The translations under genes were made by a program, and so were the position numbers. The notes under the pieces were generated by a model. It had not been told where the DNA came from, ran no database searches, and saw only the letters and a program-made list of their open reading frames with translations. Below, in pieces: positions 1 to 7,460 of a stretch of DNA of 14,382 bases. Origin of the DNA: Bacteroidaceae bacterium (lineage in GTDB: Bacteria; Bacteroidota; Bacteroidia; Bacteroidales; Bacteroidaceae). The stretch is taken from contig CAAGDO010000169.1 in NCBI GenBank assembly GCA_900768625.1, forward strand, positions 1 through 14,382, written 5' to 3'. Position 1 is the stretch's first letter, and each line of letters starts with the position of its first letter.

Positions 1-26
1 AGCACCTGCTGATAGTATAAACTCAT

Positions 27-59
27 TTTGAACACCTACTTATAAATAGAATAACGCAT
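27..59 (+). promoter_or_regulatory. Weak candidate Bacteroidetes promoter upstream of fkp
   Basis: TTTG at 27-30 is followed after 21 bp by TAACGCAT at 52-59. The spacing suits the Bacteroidetes -33/-7 layout, but the -7 box matches TAnnTTTG poorly. The 72 bases before fkp hold no other gene, and the upstream neighbour lies outside the window. Confidence 0.2.
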
Positions 60-72
60 ACATTCCGATCAG

Positions 73-2946
73 ATGAAGAAATTGCTTTCCTTGCCCCCAA
101 ATGTGGTGGGCTCATTCCATGAGATCACAGGTTTGAGTCGTGATGAATATTTCTGCACCTCTGATCCTGCTGACCATAAACTCGGTTCGGGTGGTGGTAC
201 TGCCTGGCTGTTGGCCGAAGCCCATGCCGAAGAATCGCCCGAAGAGGATTTCTCTTCGTGGTTGGTACGCGAAAAGCGCGTGTTGCTCCATGCGGGCGGA
301 CAGAGCCGACGCTTGCCGGCCTATGCGCCGAGCGGAAAGGTGCTGACTCCCATCCCCGTGTTTCGCTGGGCACGCGGACAGCGCATCGGACAGTCGCTTC
401 TCGACCTCCAGATGCCGCTCTATCGTGACATCATGCGCCGTGCCCCGAAGCATGTGCGTACGCTCATCGCTAGCGGTGATGTGATGTTGCGTGCCACAGA
501 TCCGCTTCAGGATATTCCCGAAGCCGACGTGATTTGCTACGGTCTTTGGGCCGATCCCGTTCAGGCTTCCCATCACGGCATGTTTCTCATGAACCGTGAA
601 CGCCCGACGGAACTTGACTTCATGCTGCAGAAACCTTCCACGCAGAAGCAGGCAGAACTCCTGCCAACCCATCTCATGCTGATGGATATCGGAGTGTGGC
701 TTCTTTCGGACAAGGCTGTGATGAGGCTGATGAACAAGTGTGGCATCAATCCCGATGCCCCTGCCGACACCACGCATACTCGTGTGCCTTCGACCTATGA
801 CCTCTATTCCGAATTCGGTTGTGCCCTCGGTGCGCATCCTTCCAGTCCTGATCCACTTCTGGCAGACCTCAAAGTGGTGATACTTCCCCTTCCTGGCGGT
901 GAGTTCTACCACTACGGTACGGGTTCCGATATGATCACGTCGAGCGTGGCCATCCAGAACTTGGTGAAGGATCAGCGCTTTATCTTGCAACGTGGCGTGA
1001 AACCGCAGACTTCTGTCTTTACGCAGAACTGCCTGCTCACCAATCGCCCGACGGAGCAGACGCAATGTGTGTGGGTGGAAAATGCTTGTCTCACTGCGGG
1101 CTGGCATATCACGGACCACAACATCGTGACGGGGGTTCCCGCCAACGATTGGAACGTGACGCTCCAACCAGGTATCTGCCTTGATATCGTGCCCATTGGG
1201 GAAACGGATTATGCTGTGCGTCCCTATGGTTTCGATGACGCCTTCCGTGGCGACGTGACGGACGATACGACGCTCTTCATGGGACGCCCTGTGGGAGAAT
1301 GGATGGAAAAGCGCGGTATACGGGCAGAAGAGTTGGTCCGTACGGACGACTTGCAGGCCGCCCGTTTGTTTCCCGCCACTTCCAACATGAAGCAGCTTGA
1401 ACAGCTCGTCGGTTGGTTCCTGAGTGACGAACCTGATGCGGCGACCACTGCACTTTGGCGCGAATTGCCGCGCTATGCTGCCGACGAACTCAGTATCCAC
1501 GCCAATCTTCGTCGCCTTTTCGCGCAACGCCGTGAACTGCAGGCGCAGACATTGCCCGTGGTGGCTCGCAACTGGCGGAAGAGCGTGTTCTATCAGACGA
1601 ATCTCAAGGACATGGCTCAACGCTTCGATTCGCTTCATCTTCCGATGCCCGAAGCTTTGCCCGCAGATGCTCCACTCATGACGCGTATCCATGATGCCAT
1701 GTTCCGCTCTGAAATGATGCGTCCCACAGATGAGGCGCAGGCTGCCCTCTATGAGAAGCAGGCCTTCAGTCTGCTTCGCGAAGGACTCACCGAAAACGTC
1801 TTACGCCATCGCGTACAACCCCGAATGACCACTTATTCCGATCAGATTGTGTGGGGACGCAGCAGTGTGCGTATCGACTTGGCGGGTGGATGGACCGATA
1901 CGCCTCCGTTCAGCCTTACGGCAGGAGGAAACGTGGTCAATCTCGCCATCGAGCTGAACGGACAGCCTCCTCTTCAGGTGTATGTCAAGCCGTGTAAGGA
2001 ACCGGTGGTGATCTGCCGTTCCATAGACCTCGGTGCGATGGAACGCATCGAGACGTATGACGAACTCGGCCTTTACAACAAGGTGGGGTCGCCCTTCTCC
2101 ATTCCCAAGGCTGCTCTGACGTTGTCCGGCTTTATGCCTGGTTTCGGCGTGGAGAGTTATGGTTCGCTCCGTCAGCAATTGGAAGCTTTCGGTTGCGGAA
2201 TTGAAATCACGTTGCTGGCAGCCATTCCTGCGGGTTCAGGTTTGGGCACCAGTTCGGTGTTGGCCGCAACCGTACTGGGTGCGCTGAGCGATTTCTGCGG
2301 ACTGGGTTGGGATAAGAACGAAGTGTGCAACCGTACCCTTGTGCTCGAGCAATTGCTGACCACAGGTGGCGGATGGCAGGACCAATATGGCGGTGTGATG
2401 CACGGTCTCAAGTTGCTTCAGACGGGTCCGGGTTTTGACCAGAATGCTGCGGTGCGCTGGCTTCCCGACACGCTTTTCACCGACCCCGACATGCGTCCTT
2501 GCCATTTGCTCTACTATACGGGTGTGACGCGCACGGCAAAGCATATTCTGGCGGAAATTGTGAGAGGTATGTTCCTCAACAATTCGCGTCACCTGAATAT
2601 CCTTAACGGCATGAAACAGCATGCGCTCAGCGTGTTTGAAGCGTTGCAGCGCAACGACCTCGACCAGTTCGGACGCATGGTCATGACCACCTGGGAACAG
2701 AACAAGGCACTCGATGCAGGCACGAATCCGCCCGTCATCGAAGAACTCTGCCAGCGTGTGGACGACCTCTGCACGGGCTATAAATTGCCTGGTGCCGGTG
2801 GAGGCGGCTTCATGTATATGGTGGCCAAGGATGCCGAAGCTGCGCAACGCATTCGCCGCATGCTCACTGAAAATCCGCTCACGACGAATTCACGATTTGT
2901 GGAAATGAGCGTATCGAATAAGGGTTTGCAAATCAGCCGTAGCTGA
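73..2946 (+). CDS. fkp: Bifunctional L-fucokinase / L-fucose-1-phosphate guanylyltransferase
   Basis: This 957-residue cytosolic enzyme should phosphorylate L-fucose with ATP and then join the fucose-1-phosphate to GTP, giving GDP-L-fucose for fucosylation of capsule and surface glycoproteins. The length is close to Bacteroides fragilis Fkp (about 949 residues). The N-terminal half is the nucleotidyltransferase part, with a nucleotide-binding segment LHAGGQSRRLPAYAPSGK at residues 72-89. The C-terminal part, from about residue 590, is a GHMP kinase. It shows the substrate-side segment GRSSVRIDLAGGWTDTPPF (595-613), the ATP-binding loop PAGSGLGTSS (719-728), GGWQDQYGG (766-774) and the third motif LPGAGGGGF (905-913). 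Both catalytic halves look intact. The ATG at 73 fits the usual N-terminus of the family, and no Shine-Dalgarno sequence is visible. No fucose permease or glycosyltransferase lies beside it here, so it appears to be a single-gene unit ended by the hairpin at 2969-3001. Confidence 0.96.
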   Translation: MKKLLSLPPNVVGSFHEITGLSRDEYFCTSDPADHKLGSGGGTAWLLAEAHAEESPEEDFSSWLVREKRVLLHAGGQSRRLPAYAPSGKVLTPIPVFRWARGQRIGQSLLDLQMPLYRDIMRRAPKHVRTLIASGDVMLRATDPLQDIPEADVICYGLWADPVQASHHGMFLMNRERPTELDFMLQKPSTQKQAELLPTHLMLMDIGVWLLSDKAVMRLMNKCGINPDAPADTTHTRVPSTYDLYSEFGCALGAHPSSPDPLLADLKVVILPLPGGEFYHYGTGSDMITSSVAIQNLVKDQRFILQRGVKPQTSVFTQNCLLTNRPTEQTQCVWVENACLTAGWHITDHNIVTGVPANDWNVTLQPGICLDIVPIGETDYAVRPYGFDDAFRGDVTDDTTLFMGRPVGEWMEKRGIRAEELVRTDDLQAARLFPATSNMKQLEQLVGWFLSDEPDAATTALWRELPRYAADELSIHANLRRLFAQRRELQAQTLPVVARNWRKSVFYQTNLKDMAQRFDSLHLPMPEALPADAPLMTRIHDAMFRSEMMRPTDEAQAALYEKQAFSLLREGLTENVLRHRVQPRMTTYSDQIVWGRSSVRIDLAGGWTDTPPFSLTAGGNVVNLAIELNGQPPLQVYVKPCKEPVVICRSIDLGAMERIETYDELGLYNKVGSPFSIPKAALTLSGFMPGFGVESYGSLRQQLEAFGCGIEITLLAAIPAGSGLGTSSVLAATVLGALSDFCGLGWDKNEVCNRTLVLEQLLTTGGGWQDQYGGVMHGLKLLQTGPGFDQNAAVRWLPDTLFTDPDMRPCHLLYYTGVTRTAKHILAEIVRGMFLNNSRHLNILNGMKQHALSVFEALQRNDLDQFGRMVMTTWEQNKALDAGTNPPVIEELCQRVDDLCTGYKLPGAGGGGFMYMVAKDAEAAQRIRRMLTENPLTTNSRFVEMSVSNKGLQISRS

Positions 2947-2968
2947 TGATGTTGCCCCAAAAGGTGGA

Positions 2969-3001
2969 CCGGGGGATGATGCAGACACGCACCATCCCCG
3001 G
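2969..3001 (+). terminator. Probable rho-independent terminator of fkp
   Basis: An inverted repeat pairs CC (2969-2970) plus GGGGATG (2972-2978) with CATCCCC plus GG (2993-3001), leaving a 14-base loop and one bulged G. It starts 22 bases after the fkp stop codon. The following sequence is T-rich, but the main T run (about 3020-3025) is some 19 bases away, so termination strength is uncertain. Confidence 0.5.
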
Positions 3002-3046
3002 CTTGCTATTTACTTTCTGTTTTTTCACTGATTCTATCTTCATTCA

Positions 3047-4645
3047 ATGAAACGATTCTTCACGACTGCTCTTTCCGCCCTGCTCATATTGCCTTCATTG
3101 GCGCAGCATACGGTGGATGTGGCGGTGTTTTCTATCAATGACTTCCATGGGGCCTTTGTCCGCTCCGACCATAAGGGAATTGCCGGTGCTCCTGCCGTTT
3201 GGCAGACGCTGGATTCGCTTAAACGCGTGTATCCGTTGAATGTCACCGTTTCTGCGGGCGACAATTTTGGTGGTAGCTATTTCTACAATGCCACGCAGGG
3301 AGTGTTGATGCCCGTGTTGTTCAATGACCTTGGCATTCGTTTGTCGGCCTTGGGTAACCATGAATTTGACGATGGTCAGCGTCGGCTTGCTGAAAAGTGG
3401 TCCACGTCGCCCCTGCGTCCAGCGGGATGGGACATTCGTTACGTGTGTGCCAATGTGCGTTCCACAGAAACGGGGCGTGTGCCTGAATTTGCCCAGCCCA
3501 CGGCTGTGGTGGAGGTGCCTGTGTCGGACAACCGACGCGTAAGCATTGCCTTCGAAGGACTTATCGCATCGTCCACTCCGCAACAGGTCAGTGTGCGCCG
3601 TATCGGAGGACTCTCGTTCGATGGTCGATATGCTTCAGTGGTGGATTCTGTGGCAGCCACTTCCGACGGAAAATGTTTGAAGGAGGCCACTGTGCGCTTG
3701 CTCCTTACCCATGTGGGCACGTGCATGAATGCCAAGACGGGTGAGCCTGAATGGGATGACCGCGACTTTGCCCAGTTGGCCCGTTTTTCTTCAAAGGATT
3801 GGGATGGCATTCTCTCTTCCCATACCCACCAACAAGTGTGTGGCTACATCAACGAATCGCGTATTCCTGTGGTGCAGGGCCGTTGGCACGGTGACTATAT
3901 CGGTGCCTTGATCTGCAAGGTGGACACCAGCACGATGCGCCTTGTTTCAGTCACGCCTCATACGTTCCGTGTCACTCCAAAAGCGCATCTTGAAGCGGGC
4001 CCGGCTCGCCTGCAGCAGCAAATTGATTCTCTCTTGCAGCACACTTGTACCCAAGGTGGCGTGCCGCTCGGAACGGTACTCACTCAGGCCGCTGCCGACA
4101 TGCCGCACGACCGCGATGACAAGTTTCGGCAGAGTGGGGTGGGGGCCTTGGTGTGCCGTTCGTATGCCGAGGAATTCCGCCGTTCAAAAGGACTTTCAGA
4201 CAAGGTACCCGTGATGGGATGCAGCCATTTCGGAAGTATCCGCGCTGGATTTGTGAAAGGTCCGGTCAGCGTGCTTGATGTGGGTGAAGCGCTTCCTTTC
4301 GCCAACACGCTACGTGTGTTCCAGCTCACGGGTGAACAGCTCCGTGACCTCATGGAGTTTGGTTTGCACAACACCCGTTTCGGTTGGATTCAGGTGGGTA
4401 ACCTGGAAGTGACGCAAGATGCCGATACCCATGTGACGGCATTGACCTACGTCAGCCCGAAGGGCAAGCGCATTCCGTTGAAGATGAATCGGAAATATTA
4501 CCTCGTGGCTGATGATTTCATGACTCACGGCGGCGACGGATATTCCTCTGATTTCTTCCCCTCAGAACAAGAGGTGAAGACATCGGGCATGCACACCACG
4601 ACCGATGCATTTATCAACTTCCTGCGTGAACAGAAAGAAATCTGA
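3047..4645 (+). CDS. Exported UshA-like 5'-nucleotidase / metallophosphatase
   Basis: The 532-residue product begins with a signal peptide (positive start, hydrophobic residues 8-18) and a likely signal peptidase I site after SLA, with Q20 as new N-terminus, so it acts in the periplasm or at the surface. The N-terminal calcineurin-like metallophosphatase domain shows every dimetal signature: INDFHG (30-35), GDNFGG (71-76), GNHEFD (103-108), LTHVG (220-224) and SSHTH (257-261). A second domain, about 340-525, matches the 5'-nucleotidase C-terminal substrate domain, with LTGEQLRDLMEFGL and GGDGY (495-499). The family hydrolyses nucleoside monophosphates, UDP-sugars or cyclic nucleotides for phosphate and nucleoside scavenging, and substrate cannot be fixed from sequence. 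The usual glycine-rich Arg loop of the C-terminal domain is altered to CSHFGSIR (392-399), keeping the arginine. The gene follows fkp after 100 bases and a terminator, so it probably has its own promoter. Confidence 0.9.
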   Translation: MKRFFTTALSALLILPSLAQHTVDVAVFSINDFHGAFVRSDHKGIAGAPAVWQTLDSLKRVYPLNVTVSAGDNFGGSYFYNATQGVLMPVLFNDLGIRLSALGNHEFDDGQRRLAEKWSTSPLRPAGWDIRYVCANVRSTETGRVPEFAQPTAVVEVPVSDNRRVSIAFEGLIASSTPQQVSVRRIGGLSFDGRYASVVDSVAATSDGKCLKEATVRLLLTHVGTCMNAKTGEPEWDDRDFAQLARFSSKDWDGILSSHTHQQVCGYINESRIPVVQGRWHGDYIGALICKVDTSTMRLVSVTPHTFRVTPKAHLEAGPARLQQQIDSLLQHTCTQGGVPLGTVLTQAAADMPHDRDDKFRQSGVGALVCRSYAEEFRRSKGLSDKVPVMGCSHFGSIRAGFVKGPVSVLDVGEALPFANTLRVFQLTGEQLRDLMEFGLHNTRFGWIQVGNLEVTQDADTHVTALTYVSPKGKRIPLKMNRKYYLVADDFMTHGGDGYSSDFFPSEQEVKTSGMHTTTDAFINFLREQKEI

Positions 4646-4675
4646 TTCGCGGGTGATTCATAAACTTATTGTATG

Positions 4676-4867
4676 GAAGTCGTCTGAACTTTTATGAAAT
4701 TCAAGATTTGCCTTTGTCCTTGAGGCGTTTTTGGACCTTGAAGAGGAAGTGTGGCGAGCTATATGACCGATGAAAGGTCAAAGAACGACCAAGAAGAAAG
4801 GCGAAGATTGAATGTTGAAGAGCTCAAAATTCAAATCAAATCTTCGTCAGAAAGTTTAGACGACTTC
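4676..4867. mobile_element. MITE-like non-autonomous element, long copy (192 bp)
   Basis: The terminal inverted repeats are GAAGTCGTCTGAACTTT (4676-4692) and AAAGTTTAGACGACTTC (4851-4867). They pair over 17 bp with a single G:T mismatch. The inside encodes no transposase. It contains two copies of AAATTCAA, at 4697-4704 and 4827-4834. A shorter relative lies at 10395-10457 in this window. No convincing target-site duplication is visible, although TA/AT-rich bases flank both ends. The element fills most of the 253-bp gap between the nucleotidase and aguA and ends 31 bases before the aguA start. It could therefore carry or replace the aguA promoter or act as a hairpin in a read-through transcript. 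The transposase family is not recognised. Confidence 0.7.
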
Positions 4868-4898
4868 ATAATCCCTCCTATATCCCTATAAAACTCCC

Positions 4899-6050
4899 AT
4901 GGCATTATCTTATATTCGCCCAACATCATTGCAAGGCCATTTCGATTGTACGGCATTCTTTTCGGAAACGGAAGGCGAGCAGAACGGACATTATCTGCGT
5001 CGCACCTTGGCTCCGGAATGGTTTCCGCAAAGTGGTGTGCAACTCACTTGGCCTCATGAAGGAACCGATTGGGCTTATATGCTTGATGAGGTGACTGACT
5101 GTTATGTGCGGTTGGCCTTCGAAATCGCCAAGCGCGAACCGTTGCTCATTGTGGCTCCCGATGTGGAAGCTGTGAAGAAACTGCTCGACGAAAAGTTGCC
5201 GCAGCGGGCCACTGCTCAAATCCGTTATTTCGAATGCCCCACCAACGACACTTGGGCTCGCGACCATGGATTCCTTACCGTGGTGTCGGCCGACGGGGCT
5301 GAACTGCTCGACTTTCGCTTCAACGGTTGGGGCGGAAAGTTTGAGGCTGCACTCGACAATGCCATCAATGCACGCCTCGTGGCTTCGAAGGACGCTCCTG
5401 TGCTTCGCGGAAACTACAAGGACTGTCTTGACTTCGAACTTGAAGGGGGCAGTATCGAAACGGATGGCTACGGCACATTGCTTACGACCTCGGAGTGTGT
5501 GCTCAACGCTAATCGTGGCGTGCTTCCGCAGGGTTTGGAACGTACGAAGGAAACGGTCGAAAACGTGCTCAGCGAACGACTTGGCGTTGATCATTTCCTT
5601 TGGCTTGACCATGGTTACTTGGCTGGTGATGACACCGATTCGCACATCGATACGCTGGCTCGTCTTTGTCCGGACGATACCATCGTTTATGTGAAATGCA
5701 CGGATTCGGCGGATGAACATTATGAGGCACTGAAGGACATGGAGGAACAACTTGCGACGTTCCGTACGCCCAAGGGCGAACCTTATCGCCTGCTTCCCCT
5801 CCCCATGGCGTCGGCAATCTACGACGAGGACGGCGAACGGTTGCCGGCCACTTATGCCAACTATCTGGTGGTGAACGGTGCTGTGCTTTATCCCACTTAC
5901 GCCCAGAGTGAAAACGATGCCAAGGCTGCTGATGTCATCCGTCAGGCTTTCCCCGGTTTCGAGGTGGTGGGTGTGGATTGCCGTGCGTTGATTCGTCAGC
6001 ATGGTTCGCTGCATTGTGCCACGATGCAGTTCCCACGTGGCGTGATGTGA
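4899..6050 (+). CDS. aguA: Agmatine deiminase (agmatine iminohydrolase)
   Basis: This 383-residue cytosolic enzyme of the peptidyl-arginine-deiminase superfamily converts agmatine to N-carbamoylputrescine and ammonia. Visible family signatures are WFPQSGVQLTWPH (41-53), CPTNDTWARDHG (113-124, carrying the substrate-binding aspartates), NGWGGKF (142-148), ELEGGSIETDG (180-190), the catalytic His-Asp segment SHIDTLARL (248-256) and, near the C-terminus, GSLHCATMQFPRG with the nucleophilic cysteine C373. The immediately downstream N-carbamoylputrescine amidase supports agmatine rather than protein arginine as substrate. ATG 4899 is the first Met after an in-frame stop at 4869-4871, and the next Met is residue 61, inside the domain. 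This start gives about 36 residues before the region where homologues usually begin, an unusual extension. Either it is real or a non-ATG start (TTG or CTG codons occur near residues 33-37) is used. Confidence 0.93.
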   Translation: MALSYIRPTSLQGHFDCTAFFSETEGEQNGHYLRRTLAPEWFPQSGVQLTWPHEGTDWAYMLDEVTDCYVRLAFEIAKREPLLIVAPDVEAVKKLLDEKLPQRATAQIRYFECPTNDTWARDHGFLTVVSADGAELLDFRFNGWGGKFEAALDNAINARLVASKDAPVLRGNYKDCLDFELEGGSIETDGYGTLLTTSECVLNANRGVLPQGLERTKETVENVLSERLGVDHFLWLDHGYLAGDDTDSHIDTLARLCPDDTIVYVKCTDSADEHYEALKDMEEQLATFRTPKGEPYRLLPLPMASAIYDEDGERLPATYANYLVVNGAVLYPTYAQSENDAKAADVIRQAFPGFEVVGVDCRALIRQHGSLHCATMQFPRGVM

Positions 6051-6111
6051 GCGATGGTCTCGGAGTCACTATGATGTCTTTTATTCCTACAATAATCATA
6101 TCCCAATATCT

Positions 6112-6999
6112 ATGTCAAGAATACTCAAGGTCGGCATCATTCAGCAGAGCTGTACCGCAGATGTCGAAGCCAATAAGCAGAAACTCGCTGCCCATATTGC
6201 TCAAGTGGCTGAACAGGGCGCCCAGCTTGTGGTGCTTCAGGAACTTCATAATTCCCTTTATTTCTGTCAGGTGGAAAGTACGTCGAATTTTGATTTGGCC
6301 GAACCTATCCCCGGTCCTTCAACCGACTTCTATGGCGAATTGGCCCGCCGTCACGGTATCGTGCTTGTCACGTCGCTGTTTGAGCGTCGTGCTGCCGGGC
6401 TTTATCATAACACGGCTGTGGTGTTTGATTCTGATGGAAGCATGGCAGGGAAGTATCGCAAGATGCATATCCCCGATGATCCTGCTTACTACGAAAAGTT
6501 CTATTTCACTCCTGGCGATCTGGGCTTCCATCCCATTGACACTTCCGTCGGCCGACTCGGTGTGCAGGTTTGTTGGGATCAGTGGTATCCCGAAGGAGCA
6601 CGCCTGATGGCTTTGCAGGGGGCGGAATTGCTCATTTATCCCACGGCCATCGGTTATGAAAGCAGCGACACGCCTGAGGAGCAGGAACGTCAGCGCGAAG
6701 CATGGACCACCGTGCAGCGCGGACATGCCGTGGCCAATGGTCTGCCCGTGATTGCCGTCAACCGCACGGGGCACGAGGATGATCCTTCAGGTCAGACGAA
6801 TGGTATCGATTTTTGGGGCTCAAGCTTCGTGGCTGGCCCGCAGGGCGAAATGCTCTATCGTGCGCCCAAGGATGAGGAGGTGAACATCGTGGTGGATGTA
6901 GATCTCGAACGGAGCGAAAACGTACGTCGCTGGTGGCCATTCCTCCGCGATCGTCGCATTGAGGAATTCAGTCCGCTCACCCGTCGCTTCATTGATTGA
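6112..6999 (+). CDS. aguB: N-carbamoylputrescine amidase
   Basis: This 295-residue member of the carbon-nitrogen hydrolase (nitrilase) superfamily hydrolyses N-carbamoylputrescine to putrescine, CO2 and ammonia in the cytosol, completing the step begun by AguA. The catalytic triad can be read directly: E44 in LQELH, K117 in YRKMHIP and C154 in VCWDQWYPE. The segment DPAYYEKFYFTPGD (123-136) and the C-terminal NRTGHEDD and FWGSSFV segments are typical of the carbamoylputrescine-specific branch. Length matches the family. The gene starts 61 bases after the aguA stop with no terminator between, so the two are very likely one transcript. No arginine decarboxylase, which would supply agmatine, is in the window. 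Confidence 0.95.
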   Translation: MSRILKVGIIQQSCTADVEANKQKLAAHIAQVAEQGAQLVVLQELHNSLYFCQVESTSNFDLAEPIPGPSTDFYGELARRHGIVLVTSLFERRAAGLYHNTAVVFDSDGSMAGKYRKMHIPDDPAYYEKFYFTPGDLGFHPIDTSVGRLGVQVCWDQWYPEGARLMALQGAELLIYPTAIGYESSDTPEEQERQREAWTTVQRGHAVANGLPVIAVNRTGHEDDPSGQTNGIDFWGSSFVAGPQGEMLYRAPKDEEVNIVVDVDLERSENVRRWWPFLRDRRIEEFSPLTRRFID

Positions 7000-7031
7000 T
7001 ACGAAGGCTTTCCTTCATTCTTTTTGTAAAC

Positions 7032-7084
7032 CCCGAATCAACGACGGTAATTACGTGGAAATGCGTGATTGCCGTCGTTTCGGG
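7032..7084 (+). terminator. Long imperfect hairpin, probable terminator after aguB
   Basis: CCCGA (7032-7036) pairs with TCGGG (7080-7084) and AACGACGG (7040-7047) pairs with CCGTCGTT (7072-7079). Weaker pairing continues inward as AAT/ATT and ACG/CGT around an A-rich loop. It lies 33 bases after the aguB stop. Downstream there is only a short T run (CTTTTAGG near 7091), so it may be a weak terminator or an RNA-stabilising 3' stem. Confidence 0.5.
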
Positions 7085-7158
7085 TCATGGCTTTTAGGAG
7101 GCAAAATGAATGGAGAAGCCGGATTTGCTGGTTACGGGAAGAAAAGGTGGGGTGTAGG

Positions 7159-7190
7159 TTTGTGCATAAGCCATCTTTTTCCTAACTTTG
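7159..7190 (+). promoter_or_regulatory. Bacteroidetes-type promoter in the fumarase upstream region
   Basis: TTTG at 7159-7162, a 20-bp spacer and TAACTTTG at 7183-7190 fit the Bacteroidetes primary-sigma consensus (TTTG, 19-21 bp, TAnnTTTG) exactly. Transcription from here would give a fumarase leader of about 260 bases running through the tandem repeat. The -7 box lies inside the most diverged repeat unit. Confidence 0.6.
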
Positions 7191-7409
7191 CATGAGATAG
7201 ACTGCATCTCAGCAAAGCTTGCAAGCTAGCTCGCATCTTTGCATTCGATTTGCACTATCTTTACATAAGATAGGCTGCGGTTCAGCATAACGCTCAAGTA
7301 AACTTGGCGTTCTGCATTCACCTTGCACTATCTTTACATAAGATAGGCTGCGGTTCAGCATAACGCTCAAGTAAACTTGGCGTTCTGCATTCACCTTGCA
7401 CTATCTTTG
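7177..7409 (+). repeat. 73-bp tandem repeat with promoter-like -7 boxes, three units plus a partial
   Basis: Units 7250-7322 and 7323-7395 are identical over all 73 bases. Unit 7177-7249 is a diverged copy that aligns without gaps. A partial unit (7396-7409) runs into the fumarase leader. Each unit contains a -7-like box: TAACTTTG in the diverged unit, TATCTTTA in the two perfect units and TATCTTTG in the partial. Perfect units also hold a 7-bp stem CTATCTT/AAGATAG with a 5-base loop that includes the box, and a second stem AACGC..AAGT/ACTT..GCGTT. There are no spacers between units, so this is not CRISPR. Perfect identity suggests recent duplication and possible copy-number change. Confidence 0.9.
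7377..7409 (+). promoter_or_regulatory. Fumarase-proximal promoter candidate
   Basis: TTGG at 7377-7380 and TATCTTTG at 7402-7409 are 21 bp apart, a near-consensus Bacteroidetes -33/-7 pair with one mismatch in the -33 box. The expected start, about 5-8 bases downstream, would leave a fumarase leader of roughly 45 bases. This box is TTTG, whereas the two perfect repeat units carry TTTA, so it should be stronger than those. Confidence 0.5.
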
Positions 7410-7460
7410 CTACGCGATAAGCATTAACAATCATCTACGCAATACTCATACTTAAGCTTT

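Larger units (their letters stand above)
7000..7460. other. 461-bp intergenic region between aguB and fumarase
   Basis: No convincing gene is present. From left to right it holds a long imperfect hairpin (7032-7084), an unremarkable stretch of about 75 bp, a strong Bacteroidetes promoter match (7159-7190), a tandem 73-bp repeat (7177-7409) and the fumarase leader (7410-7460). Short open frames across the repeat shift phase between copies because 73 is not a multiple of three, which argues against coding. Confidence 0.7.

Noticed and set aside
112..1692. Long open frame (526 codons) on the minus strand opposite fkp
   Set aside because: It lies wholly antisense to a clearly recognised gene; its product is rich in His/Arg and resembles no family, as expected for the antisense of a GC-biased gene.
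4690..4835. Transposase remnant inside the long MITE-like copy; the minus strand reads a short basic peptide ending KVQKRLKDKGKS
   Set aside because: The frame is interrupted by a stop after roughly 40 codons and shows no transposase motif.
4926..6014. Long open frame (362 codons) on the minus strand opposite aguA
   Set aside because: It is the antisense shadow of a well-supported gene with an intact active site, and has no recognisable domain.
5978..6607. Plus-strand 209-codon frame spanning the end of aguA and half of aguB
   Set aside because: It overlaps two well-supported genes out of frame and has no recognisable domain.
7100..7195. Small plus-strand frame before the fumarase promoter
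   Set aside because: It overlaps the consensus promoter at 7159-7190, has no recognisable product and no supporting start signal.
7209..7394. 61-codon minus-strand frame across the 73-bp repeats
   Set aside because: The 73-bp period shifts the reading frame at each unit, so the peptide does not repeat and there is no sign of coding selection.
7177..7409. CRISPR array
   Set aside because: Units are directly abutting with no spacers, are 73 bp long, and no cas gene is nearby.
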